The position numbers and the translations under genes were made by a program. Shown here piece by piece: positions 8,602 to 15,564 of a stretch of 59,027 bases of DNA. The DNA is taken from the NCBI RefSeq assembly GCF_003347605.1, contig NZ_QDFZ01000016.1:82637-141663 (forward strand), given 5' to 3'. The stretch's first letter is position 1. Each line of letters opens with the position of its first letter. The DNA is from Chryseobacterium sp. KLBC 52 (GTDB lineage Bacteria; Bacteroidota; Bacteroidia; Flavobacteriales; Weeksellaceae). Below the pieces are notes generated by a model, which saw only the letters and a list, made by a program, of their open reading frames with translations, had not been told where the DNA came from and searched no databases.

Positions 8602-9579
8602 CTATCGAGGTAATGTCCCCATAAATTCAAAGATTTCAGCACCTATTTCTTCAGCATGGGTTTCCAGGGCAAAGTGTCCGGTGTCATAAAATTTTAATTT
8701 CGCTTCCGGTAAGTCCTTTTTATAAGCTTCGGCTCCTGCAGGAAGGAAATAGGGATCTTTATTTCCCCATACCAGTAATAATTTGGGCTGATACTTTCTG
8801 AAATATTCATGGAATTTCGGATATAAGGCCACATTGGTTCTGTAATCTTTCACCAGATCCAGCTGGATTTCTATATTGTCAGGTCTGTCAAGGAATTTCT
8901 GATCAAGGGTATAGGCTTCCGGTGCAATCAAAGAAGGATCAGAAACACCATGCTGGTACTGAAACAGAGTTACTTCTTTAGAAACGAAACCTTTTAATGC
9001 AAGACGGTTGGCTTCCGTTGTGTCCTGCCAGTATTTTTGGATCGGATTCCATTCATTGCTTAATCCTTCTTCATAGGCATTTCCGTTTTGTGAAACGATC
9101 CCTGTGATTTTTTCAGGATTGTTCATAGCGAGACGTAAACCTACCGGAGCGCCATAATCAAAGATGTAAATGGCAAAACGATTCATGTTCAGTTTTTCTG
9201 TAAATGCCTGTATGGTCGCTGCAAGATTGTCGAAAGTATAACAGAATTCCTTATGATCCGGAGCATCAGAATATCCGAATCCCGGCAGATCCGGAGCTAT
9301 GACATGGTATTTTTTGCTTAAAATAGGGATCAGATTTCTGAACATATGAGATGAAGTAGGGTATCCGTGCAGAAGAAGTATCGTAGGCGCATTGGCCGGA
9401 CCTGCTTCTCTGTAAAACAGATTTAAATCATTTACTTTGATGTTGCGGTAGTGAACAGGGTGATTTTCCATAATGTGATTATTTACATATAATTTTTGAT
9501 TTTTTTGTGCCATTGTCATAGTGCCAGTGAAAAGGGCAACTGATACACCTGCAATGAATTGTCTTGAAATTTTTTTCAT
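8602..9579 (-). CDS. Secreted alpha/beta hydrolase, haloalkane dehalogenase/epoxide hydrolase type
   Basis: Alpha/beta-hydrolase of 325 residues with an N-terminal signal peptide ending near MTMAQ, so it acts in the periplasm or outside. The oxyanion motif HGYPTSS starts at residue 71. The nucleophile elbow reads FDYGAPVG, with Asp141 where serine hydrolases have Ser. An Asp nucleophile is typical of haloalkane dehalogenases, fluoroacetate dehalogenases and epoxide hydrolases. The catalytic His lies in DTGHFALETH near the C-terminus. It is the first gene of an operon with the MDR oxidoreductase, and the LysR gene is divergent. The true substrate is unknown. Confidence 0.85.
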   Translation of the reverse strand: MKKISRQFIAGVSVALFTGTMTMAQKNQKLYVNNHIMENHPVHYRNIKVNDLNLFYREAGPANAPTILLLHGYPTSSHMFRNLIPILSKKYHVIAPDLPGFGYSDAPDHKEFCYTFDNLAATIQAFTEKLNMNRFAIYIFDYGAPVGLRLAMNNPEKITGIVSQNGNAYEEGLSNEWNPIQKYWQDTTEANRLALKGFVSKEVTLFQYQHGVSDPSLIAPEAYTLDQKFLDRPDNIEIQLDLVKDYRTNVALYPKFHEYFRKYQPKLLLVWGNKDPYFLPAGAEAYKKDLPEAKLKFYDTGHFALETHAEEIGAEIFEFMGTLPR

Positions 9580-9596
9580 TTATTTTTTTGATAGTC

Positions 9597-9604
9597 CAAA
9601 ATTA
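9597..9604 (-). promoter_or_regulatory. Minus-strand -7 element (TAATTTTG) for the hydrolase operon
   Basis: Read on the minus strand this is TAATTTTG, a perfect match to the flavobacterial -7 consensus TAnnTTTG. It would give a leader of roughly 14 bases before the ATG at 9579. No TTG is present at the usual -33 distance. The palindrome at 9631-9646 lies there instead, so activator dependence is plausible. Confidence 0.5.
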
Positions 9605-9630
9605 ATACGGATATTTGATTATTAAAAACG

Positions 9631-9646
9631 ATTAATTATAATTAAT
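9631..9646. promoter_or_regulatory. Probable LysR-type binding site
   Basis: ATTAATTATAATTAAT is a perfect 16-bp palindrome containing the T-N11-A spacing of LysR sites. It lies between the divergent hydrolase and lysR genes, centred about 45 bases upstream of the predicted hydrolase transcription start. Confidence 0.5.
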
Positions 9647-9672
9647 TGAATCACTAATAATGATTAATTAAA

Positions 9673-10536
9673 ATGAACATTAATGATTTAAAAATATTTG
9701 AAGCCGTAGCCGAAACAGGAAGTTTTACAAAGGCAGCTTCTGTGATGTTTACGGTTCAGTCAAACGTGACGGCAAGAATAAAAAACCTTGAAGATGAGTT
9801 TAATACGAAGCTCTTCTCCCGTACGTCCAGAAGGGTAGAGCTTACTTCTGAAGGGATGATCCTGATGCAGTATTCAAAACAGATTCAGCATTTGGTGGAA
9901 GAAGCAAAAAATAATATCCGGAGTGGTGATAATATCAGAGGATGCCTGAAAATAGGCTGTATAGAAACAACCATGGCGCTGAAAGTACCGGAAATCCTCA
10001 ATACTTTTGATGAAAAATATCCTGGTATTGAGCTTGAGTTCAAATCAGACACAAGAGATTCAGTGCTGTCTGATGTTTTAAATTACAACCTGGATGCTGC
10101 CTTTGTTTCTGCTCCTGTGAATGCCAAAGGACTGGAGAAAATCTGCATTAAGGAAGAACAGCTTGTGATTCTGGCTTCCTCAAAAGGTCCGAGTCTGCAG
10201 ACATTGATGGATAAAGAACCCTTGAAAATAGTGGTTTTTGACGAAGGGTGTATTTTCAGGGAGAGATTAGAATCCTGGTTAAGTCACAAAGGAATTCTTA
10301 ATTATAAAAGTACAGTTTTGAATTCTATTGAAGGAGTCATCAACTTTGTGGAAGCAGGGTTGGGAGTCAGCATATTGCCGGAAGAAGTGGTTACTAAGTA
10401 TTATGCAGGAAGAGGAATTAAAACCTATGGATTGAATAAGCAGCTGGGAACAATGAATACCATTCTTGTTTTTAGAAAAGACGGACCGCAGTCAAGAGCA
10501 TTACAATGTTTTATTGATATGCATTTAGAGGTATAA
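9673..10536 (+). CDS. LysR family transcriptional regulator
   Basis: LysR-type regulator of 287 residues. The N-terminal winged helix-turn-helix reads LKIFEAVAETGSFTKAASVM, then QSNVTARIKNLEDEF. The periplasmic-binding-protein-like effector domain fills the rest, with LKIGCIETTMALKVP marking the first strand. It is divergent from the hydrolase/MDR operon with a 93-base gap holding a palindrome, the classic layout for a LysR gene controlling its neighbour and itself. An AraC gene starts 23 bases downstream and may be co-transcribed. The ligand is unknown. Confidence 0.92.
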   Translation: MNINDLKIFEAVAETGSFTKAASVMFTVQSNVTARIKNLEDEFNTKLFSRTSRRVELTSEGMILMQYSKQIQHLVEEAKNNIRSGDNIRGCLKIGCIETTMALKVPEILNTFDEKYPGIELEFKSDTRDSVLSDVLNYNLDAAFVSAPVNAKGLEKICIKEEQLVILASSKGPSLQTLMDKEPLKIVVFDEGCIFRERLESWLSHKGILNYKSTVLNSIEGVINFVEAGLGVSILPEEVVTKYYAGRGIKTYGLNKQLGTMNTILVFRKDGPQSRALQCFIDMHLEV

Positions 10537-10559
10537 ATTGTAACAGGAAAATAAAGGCT

Positions 10560-11465
10560 ATGGCAAAAACTACTGAGACACTTGATGAGTTTTACAGGAA
10601 TAAATATGGAGCACTATCAAGTGATTTTCCAAAAAATGACGGCCAGTTTAATGTCTTTAGAATTGAAGACAGAATAAGCTCTCATACTTCCTCACCCACC
10701 TTTATCCGAAGAGATTTCTATAAAATTATGCTGTTCAGTGGTAATAATATATTTCATTACGGAGACCGAAGTATTCCGTTAACAGGCAATACTTTGCTCT
10801 TCTTTAATCCTCATGTGCCTTATACCTATGAATCTTTGGAAGCGGGTACTCATGGTTGTTTTTGTGTTTTTAAAGATGAGTTTTTTAAAGGAAATTTTCG
10901 TTTGAATCTGTTCGAACTTCCTTTGTTTACGGCAGGTACACATCCTGTTTTCAGCTTAGACGAAGAAGAAACGTCAGAAATCAAAACGATATTTGAAAAG
11001 ATCATCAGAGAAATTGATTCAGACTTTGTCTATAAATATGATCTCATTAAAAATTATGTCAGTGAACTGATTTATTATGGGATGAAGTTGCAGCCCGTCA
11101 ATACAGCTTCTGGGCAGACCAATGCATCGTTAAGAGTCACTACTGTGTTTATGGAATTACTGGAAAGGCAGTTTCCCCTTGAATCAACAGCTCAGCGCTT
11201 CGAATTGCGTTCTCCGAAAGCTTTTGCCGATCGGATGAATATTCATGTCAATTATCTCAACCGGGCTATAAAAAAACAGACAGGGCGCACTACTACAGAG
11301 CATATATTTGAAAGGCTAATCTCTGAAGCCAAGGTTCTTTTAAAATATACAGACTGGAATATTTCAGAAATCAGCTATGTGCTGGGCTTTGAAGATCAAT
11401 CCCATTTTAATAAATTTTTCAAAAAGCAGACAGACAGCAGCCCAACAAGTATAAGAAGGGTTTGA
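10560..11465 (+). CDS. AraC family transcriptional regulator
   Basis: Regulator of 301 residues with an N-terminal cupin-like domain (GNTLLFFNPHVPYTYES) and a C-terminal AraC helix-turn-helix pair: ADRMNIHVNYLNRAIKKQTG, then ISEISYVLGFEDQSHFNKFFKK ending in SPTSIRR. It follows lysR by 23 bases and precedes an SDR gene in the same direction by 74 bases, so it probably controls the SDR. This control is inferred only from position. Confidence 0.9.
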   Translation: MAKTTETLDEFYRNKYGALSSDFPKNDGQFNVFRIEDRISSHTSSPTFIRRDFYKIMLFSGNNIFHYGDRSIPLTGNTLLFFNPHVPYTYESLEAGTHGCFCVFKDEFFKGNFRLNLFELPLFTAGTHPVFSLDEEETSEIKTIFEKIIREIDSDFVYKYDLIKNYVSELIYYGMKLQPVNTASGQTNASLRVTTVFMELLERQFPLESTAQRFELRSPKAFADRMNIHVNYLNRAIKKQTGRTTTEHIFERLISEAKVLLKYTDWNISEISYVLGFEDQSHFNKFFKKQTDSSPTSIRRV

Positions 11466-11481
11466 ATTTGACAATTATTGG

Positions 11482-11524
11482 TTTGTATATGACAAAATAC
11501 CGTTGCGTGTATGCGGTAATTTTG
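11482..11524 (+). promoter_or_regulatory. Probable SDR promoter with inverted repeat
   Basis: The -7 element TAATTTTG (11517-11524) matches TAnnTTTG exactly and lies 15 bases before the ATG. An inverted repeat TTTGT (11482-11486)/ACAAA (11492-11496) lies upstream, where a regulator could bind. No TTG is found at the normal -33 position. Confidence 0.45.
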
Positions 11525-11539
11525 TGAAAAATAAAATTC

Positions 11540-12376
11540 ATGAGTCAAACAAAAATCTGGTATATCACCGGAGCATCTAAGGGAGTAGGTTTTTCATTGG
11601 TTAAAAAACTTTTAGAAAATGGGCACAAAGTGGCTGCTACTTCAAGAACCATTGAAGCATTGGAGAAGCTGGATGTGAATCCGGAAAATTTTCTTCCTCT
11701 GGAAGTGGATTTAACAAATGAACAATCTATCGCACAGTCTATTGAAAAAACAGTACAGCAGTTTGGAGGGCTGGATGTGGTAGTGAATAATGCCGGTTAT
11801 AGGCTGGGTGGAGCAATAGAAGAAGTAAGCAACACAGAAATTGAAGAAAATTTTCAGATTAATTTTTTCGCTGTTGTAAAAGTCATTCAACAGGGATTGC
11901 CTTATTTAAGAAATCAGCGTTCCGGACATATTATTAATATTTCATCCATTGCAGGTTTTGCTCCCGGGCTGGGATGGAGTATGTATTCTTCTGCAAAATT
12001 TGCAATAACAGGTTTATCAGAAGCACTTGCTAATGATTTGAAGCCATTAGGAATCTCTGTGACAGCAGTTTTGCCTGGGTGGTTCCGTACCCATTTTGCC
12101 AAGCCGGATTCTATCGCTTTCAGTCAAAATCAGATCGATGATTATCAGTTCCTGAGGGCTGCTCATCAAAGAATGAATGAAATGGATGGTAAACAATTAG
12201 GAAACCCTGAGAAGGTAGCAGACGTTTTCATCAAACTGGCAGATCATGCAAATCCTCCGGTATTGCTATTCCTGGGAAGTGATGCCACCCAGAGAGCCGA
12301 AACCAAAATTGCAGAACTGACTGAACAGATACAATATTGGAAGGAACTTTCCTCATCCACAGATTTTAAAGAATAG
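11540..12376 (+). CDS. Short-chain dehydrogenase/reductase (SDR)
   Basis: Classical SDR oxidoreductase of 278 residues. The NAD(P)-binding TGASKGVG is at 10-17, the structural NNAG at 83-86, and the catalytic Ser136, Tyr149 and Lys153 in SMYSSAKF. No membrane segment. It follows an AraC gene, and a second SDR is encoded 0.7 kb downstream behind a Crp/Fnr gene. Substrate unknown. Similar genes are often annotated as oxidoreductases of the YdfG/retinol-dehydrogenase-like group. Confidence 0.92.
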   Translation: MSQTKIWYITGASKGVGFSLVKKLLENGHKVAATSRTIEALEKLDVNPENFLPLEVDLTNEQSIAQSIEKTVQQFGGLDVVVNNAGYRLGGAIEEVSNTEIEENFQINFFAVVKVIQQGLPYLRNQRSGHIINISSIAGFAPGLGWSMYSSAKFAITGLSEALANDLKPLGISVTAVLPGWFRTHFAKPDSIAFSQNQIDDYQFLRAAHQRMNEMDGKQLGNPEKVADVFIKLADHANPPVLLFLGSDATQRAETKIAELTEQIQYWKELSSSTDFKE

Positions 12377-12404
12377 CGCTACAGTCATTTTAATGATGTC
12401 ATTT

Positions 12405-12420
12405 TTTACCAAATGGTAAA
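12405..12420. promoter_or_regulatory. Crp/Fnr-type operator, copy 1 (autoregulatory)
   Basis: TTTACCAAATGGTAAA has perfect arms TTTACC/GGTAAA around a 4-base centre. The identical 16-mer recurs at 13019-13034. The site ends 20 bases before a -7 box (12441-12448), placing its centre at about -41 from the predicted transcription start. This is the usual position of a class II Crp-type activator. Confidence 0.75.
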
Positions 12421-12440
12421 TATGCCCAGATGATAATGGC

Positions 12441-12448
12441 TAACTTTG
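12441..12448 (+). promoter_or_regulatory. -7 element of the Crp/Fnr gene
   Basis: TAACTTTG fits TAnnTTTG exactly. It ends only 5 bases before the ATG at 12454, so the transcript would be leaderless or nearly so. Translation from the upstream ATGs at 12430/12436 is therefore unlikely. Confidence 0.6.
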
Positions 12449-12453
12449 TTATC

Positions 12454-13011
12454 ATGAAAGATTTTATAGAATATATCCTGCAGTTTGGTCATTTGAACCA
12501 GCAGCAGATAGACCTCATCACAAGCAAAGCAAAAGAGATTGAGCTGAGCAAGGATGAGTATTTTGCAGAAGCAGGAAAAGTCCTCAGGCAGGTAGGTTTT
12601 ATTCTTGACGGGATCATTCGTATCTGCTATTATAACAACAAAGGGGAAGAAATTACCAAGATCTTTATTGAAGAAAAACATTTGCTCTTCAATCTGAAAA
12701 ATGTGCCTTCTACAGAATATATTCAGGCCGCTACGGATTGTAAACTGCTGGTGTTTTCTAATCAGGATTGGAAAGAAATTTCAGATACCATTATCGACTG
12801 GGAAAATATTATTCAAAAAGTAACCAATAAAGCCCTTGCCCAAAAGCTGGAAAGAGTAAGTCCGTTAGTTTCTCAGGATGCTACCACGCGCTACCTGGAA
12901 TTTATGGAAAAATATCCCACATTGGTCAATCGTATTCCTTTGTCTTACATTGCTTCTTATCTCGGGATTACCCAGCAGTCATTAAGCAGAATCAGAAAAA
13001 ATATCCGGTAA
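12454..13011 (+). CDS. Crp/Fnr family transcriptional regulator
   Basis: Cyclic-nucleotide-binding-fold regulator of 185 residues. The N-terminal beta-roll includes EYFAEAGKVLRQVGFILDGIIRICYYN. The C-terminal helix-turn-helix is IPLSYIASYLGITQQSLSRIRK. No Fnr cysteine cluster is seen, so iron-sulfur sensing is unlikely, and the ligand is unknown. The start at 12454 (MKDFIEYIL) is chosen because the promoter -7 box lies between the earlier ATGs and this one. Identical palindromes precede this gene and the SDR downstream, so it very probably regulates itself and that SDR. Confidence 0.9.
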   Translation: MKDFIEYILQFGHLNQQQIDLITSKAKEIELSKDEYFAEAGKVLRQVGFILDGIIRICYYNNKGEEITKIFIEEKHLLFNLKNVPSTEYIQAATDCKLLVFSNQDWKEISDTIIDWENIIQKVTNKALAQKLERVSPLVSQDATTRYLEFMEKYPTLVNRIPLSYIASYLGITQQSLSRIRKNIR

Positions 13012-13018
13012 GATGCTT

Positions 13019-13034
13019 TTTACCAAATGGTAAA
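13019..13034. promoter_or_regulatory. Crp/Fnr-type operator, copy 2 (SDR promoter)
   Basis: Exact second copy of TTTACCAAATGGTAAA, starting 8 bases after the Crp/Fnr stop codon. Identity extends two further bases to the left. The near-consensus -7 box CAACTTTG (13056-13063) begins 21 bases downstream, almost the same spacing as at copy 1. Confidence 0.75.
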
Positions 13035-13055
13035 CAGGTTCTTTTTTTATCGTTG

Positions 13056-13063
13056 CAACTTTG
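13056..13063 (+). promoter_or_regulatory. -7 element of the second SDR gene
   Basis: CAACTTTG differs from TAnnTTTG at one base. It lies 25 bases before the ATG at 13089. The -33 region is occupied by the operator, as expected for an activator-dependent promoter. Confidence 0.5.
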
Positions 13064-13088
13064 CAATATCAATCTAAAATAATAAAAA

Positions 13089-13892
13089 ATGAACCCAACA
13101 ATTTTCATTACCGGTGCTTCATCAGGACTGGGAAAAGCCACCGCCAAACTATTTGCCTCAAAAGGCTGGACTGTAATTGCCACCATGAGGCATCCCGAAA
13201 AGGAAACTGAACTTACAGAATTTCCCAACATCCATCTCCTGAAATTAGATATCAGTGATCCGAAACAGATTTCCGGCATTGCTTCAGAAGCAGAAAAAAT
13301 AAGCTCGGTGGATGTAGTCCTGAATAATGCCGCCTACGGGCTGATGGGGCCTTTTGAAGGAATTGAAGATGAACAGCTTGCCAGCCAGATCAATACCAAT
13401 TTCTTAGGAACACTACTGGTAACAAAGGCATTTCTTCCGTATTTAAGAGCCCGAAAAAATGGAACAATTATTACCATAACATCATCTACTGCCAATATTC
13501 CTTACCCGTTTGTTTCCGTATATGCTGCCACAAAATCTGCATTGGAAAAATGGACAGAAGGAATGAGTTACGAACTGAAAGAGTGGGGGATCAGGAGTAA
13601 AACAGTAGTTCCTGCTTATATGCAGACCCATTTCGGAAGCAATGCGCAAATGGTTTCCCATCCCGATTACCAGCCTGTTTTTAATCAATATATAACAGCC
13701 ATGAGAACGGATTCATCTGCCAAACGGGATGCTCCTGAAACCATTGCTGATATCGTGTATGAAGCCGCTACAGACAACAAAAAGCAGCTTCATTATATTG
13801 CTGGTGAACTGGCAACTTCTGAATATGAATGGCTGAAAAAAGAAGGTATAGAAACGGTAATTAATAAGATGAATGAACGATTTTTTGGTTAA
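13089..13892 (+). CDS. Short-chain dehydrogenase/reductase (SDR)
   Basis: Classical SDR of 267 residues. The nucleotide loop TGASSGLG is at 8-15, NNAA at 79-82, catalytic Ser in ITSSTAN (around 132), Tyr145 and Lys149 in SVYAATKSALEKW. It is only distantly similar to the SDR at 11540. Its promoter carries the same palindrome as the Crp/Fnr gene, which makes it the most likely target of that regulator. Substrate unknown. Confidence 0.92.
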   Translation: MNPTIFITGASSGLGKATAKLFASKGWTVIATMRHPEKETELTEFPNIHLLKLDISDPKQISGIASEAEKISSVDVVLNNAAYGLMGPFEGIEDEQLASQINTNFLGTLLVTKAFLPYLRARKNGTIITITSSTANIPYPFVSVYAATKSALEKWTEGMSYELKEWGIRSKTVVPAYMQTHFGSNAQMVSHPDYQPVFNQYITAMRTDSSAKRDAPETIADIVYEAATDNKKQLHYIAGELATSEYEWLKKEGIETVINKMNERFFG

Positions 13893-14094
13893 TATGCATT
13901 CGCAATTACTGTAGTTTAAATTTTTAGGTGGCATTTATCATTTTTGCTGTTGCAAAGTGGAATGGATAATGGGCAGTTAAAAATGGATGTTTTTTATATT
14001 ACTTCCTTACAGAGAATAGTTTACGGCTACCTGATTATGAGTCAGGTATTCTGAGAAATGGAAATATTTTGTGAGGGAGATCTGATGATCTGCT

Positions 14095-14118
14095 GAGGGT
14101 TCGAGTCCCTTCTTCCAG
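14095..14118 (+). pseudogene. tRNA 3'-end-like fragment 1
   Basis: GAGGG (14095-14099), loop TTCGAGT and CCCTT (14107-14111) form a canonical T-arm with a perfect TTCRANY-type loop, followed by CTTCCAG as a would-be acceptor strand. A small hairpin AGATC/GATCT (14078-14091) lies just upstream, but no matching 5' acceptor or D-arm is found. This is not a functional tRNA as read. Confidence 0.4.
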
Positions 14119-14130
14119 GAAAGTTCAGAA

Positions 14131-14155
14131 GAGGGGTCGATTCCCTCCAACTCCA
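14131..14155 (+). pseudogene. tRNA/tmRNA 3'-end-like fragment 2
   Basis: GAGGG (14131-14135), loop GTCGATT and CCCTC (14143-14147) form a perfect 5-bp T-arm, then CAACTCC plus A (to 14155) resembles an acceptor 3' strand with discriminator base. It lies 36 bases after a similar fragment. No 5' half is present, so it is a remnant or an attachment-site-like scar. Confidence 0.4.
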
Positions 14156-14176
14156 CGAAAAGAGAAGCCTGGAGTT
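14149..14176 (+). terminator. Possible terminator
   Basis: AACTCCA (14149-14155) pairs with TGGAGTT (14170-14176) and is followed by TGATTTTT. It overlaps the end of the tRNA-like fragment. Confidence 0.4.
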
Positions 14177-14234
14177 TGATTTTTAATTACAGTCATGGAC
14201 AGTTAATCCTCAGCAGCAAGATGATAAAGGTGTA

Positions 14235-14375
14235 CTATACTTTGGATATGGCCTGGTAGAATCCTGAGGCATTAACGAATATTCCGCCTTGAGGTTTCCA
14301 GCCGCGGAGGATGTAGTCGTTAACTTCCTTTTCTAAATTCTCTAAAATAAAATTGGAGAGTACTTTGTAATTCAT
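14235..14375 (-). CDS. Small DUF1737-like protein
   Basis: A 46-residue protein beginning MNYKVLSNFILENLEKEV and containing GWKPQGGIF and YQAISKV. The pattern of a start MxYKV, a helix, GWxPxGG and a terminal YQA matches the DUF1737 family of tiny bacterial proteins of unknown function. It is complete with ATG and TAG. It lies upstream of the GNAT gene on the same strand, 74 bases away. No function is known. Confidence 0.75.
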   Translation of the reverse strand: MNYKVLSNFILENLEKEVNDYILRGWKPQGGIFVNASGFYQAISKV

Positions 14376-14448
14376 GATGATAGATTTTAGTTTTATCGAA
14401 GATACAAATAATTCATTTATAGCCTATGCAGATGAATATTGTTGTCTC

Positions 14449-14937
14449 TTAATCATCAAGTCTGTAAATAAACTCCTCAATCTCTTTTTGTCTGGCATTG
14501 GCAAATCCTTTATCGGTTCCGATTTTTACAAAACCACATTTTTCCAGCACCTTTTGTGAGCCGAGATTATCATAGGCAACCCGTCCAAAAATGGGCCTTG
14601 CGGTTTCAAGGGTGAGAAAATCTTTCAAAGCGTTTGTGGCAATTCCTTTTCCCCAGAAATTTTTATCAATCCAATAGGTGATTTCTGCGTCGCCTTCCAT
14701 GATAAACCTGGCAATACTTCCAACGGTCACTGTTCCGGCAATGATCGTTTGGTTGTTCACTGTGGGGTCTACCAGTAATTTGGTGAACTTGGCGATATAG
14801 GCTTCTTTATTCGCTGAATCTTTGGATGTAAATGCAGCGAGATGATTCGCTTCATCATCAAGCTGAAACTGAAAAAGAGTTTCTAAATCTTCCACTACAG
14901 TCGGCCTGAGTTTAATATCGTATTGAATATCTTTCAT
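14449..14937 (-). CDS. GNAT family N-acetyltransferase
   Basis: Acetyl-CoA-dependent N-acetyltransferase of the RimJ/RimL-like group, 162 residues from the ATG at 14937 (MKDIQYDIKLRPTV). Motif A is seen as YWIDKNFWGKGIATNALKDF and motif B as RVAYDNLGSQKVLEKCGFVKIG. An upstream ATG at 14967 would add ten residues of no family character. The gene stands alone, flanked on its 5' side by repeats. The acceptor (protein, antibiotic or small amine) is not predictable. Confidence 0.88.
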   Translation of the reverse strand: MKDIQYDIKLRPTVVEDLETLFQFQLDDEANHLAAFTSKDSANKEAYIAKFTKLLVDPTVNNQTIIAGTVTVGSIARFIMEGDAEITYWIDKNFWGKGIATNALKDFLTLETARPIFGRVAYDNLGSQKVLEKCGFVKIGTDKGFANARQKEIEEFIYRLDD

Positions 14938-15029
14938 GGTGTGAGATAGGTGTTGGTTGGTTTTCAAATATAGAATTTATTTGCGCTATTTACTTAATGG
15001 TTTGATCTTTAAAAATTAAATTACAGAAG

Positions 15030-15385
15030 ATTTATTTTTCCCACAGATGGCACAGATTTTACAGATATTTATGTTAATACTATTATTTTCAAAAATTTTT
15101 TGAACTACTCTATGTCAAAGTTTTCTCTTTATTTTAATTAAATATTTATTTCTTTTGTGACTTTTGTAGTTTATTTTTTACCACAGATGGCACAGATTTT
15201 CACAGATGCTGGGGCAAAGGATTGCGTTGTTTTATTCTTATGTGTACTTTTCAGCGTAAGAATATGCTCTTCATCTTATTAAATTGTTTAAAAACTTTTG
15301 TGACTTTTGTGGTTTATATTTTCCCAGAGATAACGCATATTTTCACAGAAGCTTATGGTTAAAATGATGCGTTGTTTTTTATACG
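15030..15385 (+). repeat. Cluster of intergenic repeats (CCACAGAT family)
   Basis: Three diverged units begin near 15045 (CCCACAGATGGCACAGATTT), 15181 (CCACAGATGGCACAGATTTT) and 15325 (CCCAGAGATAACGCATATTT). They share the phrases CTTTTGTGGTTTA, TTTTCACAGA and GCGTTGTTTT. The middle unit, including CAGCGTAAGAATAT, is the inverted match of positions 1-150. The spacer 14938-15564 holds no convincing gene. Short open frames inside it are repeat sequence. Confidence 0.65.
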
Positions 15386-15564
15386 TACAAATGCCTATCG
15401 TCTACAGTACAAATACCTGGCTTCAAAATCGGAAATTTATACTCTGAAATCCGGTTTTTTTTCATCGTTACTTTGGTATGTTCAAAAGAAGCTTCAAAAC
15501 CCTGAACAACGGCAGCATCCGAAAAGCCAGGAAAAGAGTAGGAACCATACCCAATATTATTATC

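Larger units (their letters stand above)
13893..14234. other. Intergenic region with tRNA-end-like sequences
   Basis: No protein gene is seen. The stretch 14078-14176 contains one 5-bp hairpin, two T-arm-like hairpins and a terminator-like stem, listed separately. The left part (13893-14070) shows nothing recognisable. Confidence 0.4.

Noticed and set aside
14130..14160. 3' end of a tmRNA (ssrA) gene
   Set aside because: The T-arm and CAACTCCA ending resemble one, but no 5' tRNA-like half, tag-peptide frame or CCA end was found upstream.
15030..15385. CRISPR-like array
   Set aside because: The units are diverged, too few and irregularly spaced, and no cas gene is present.
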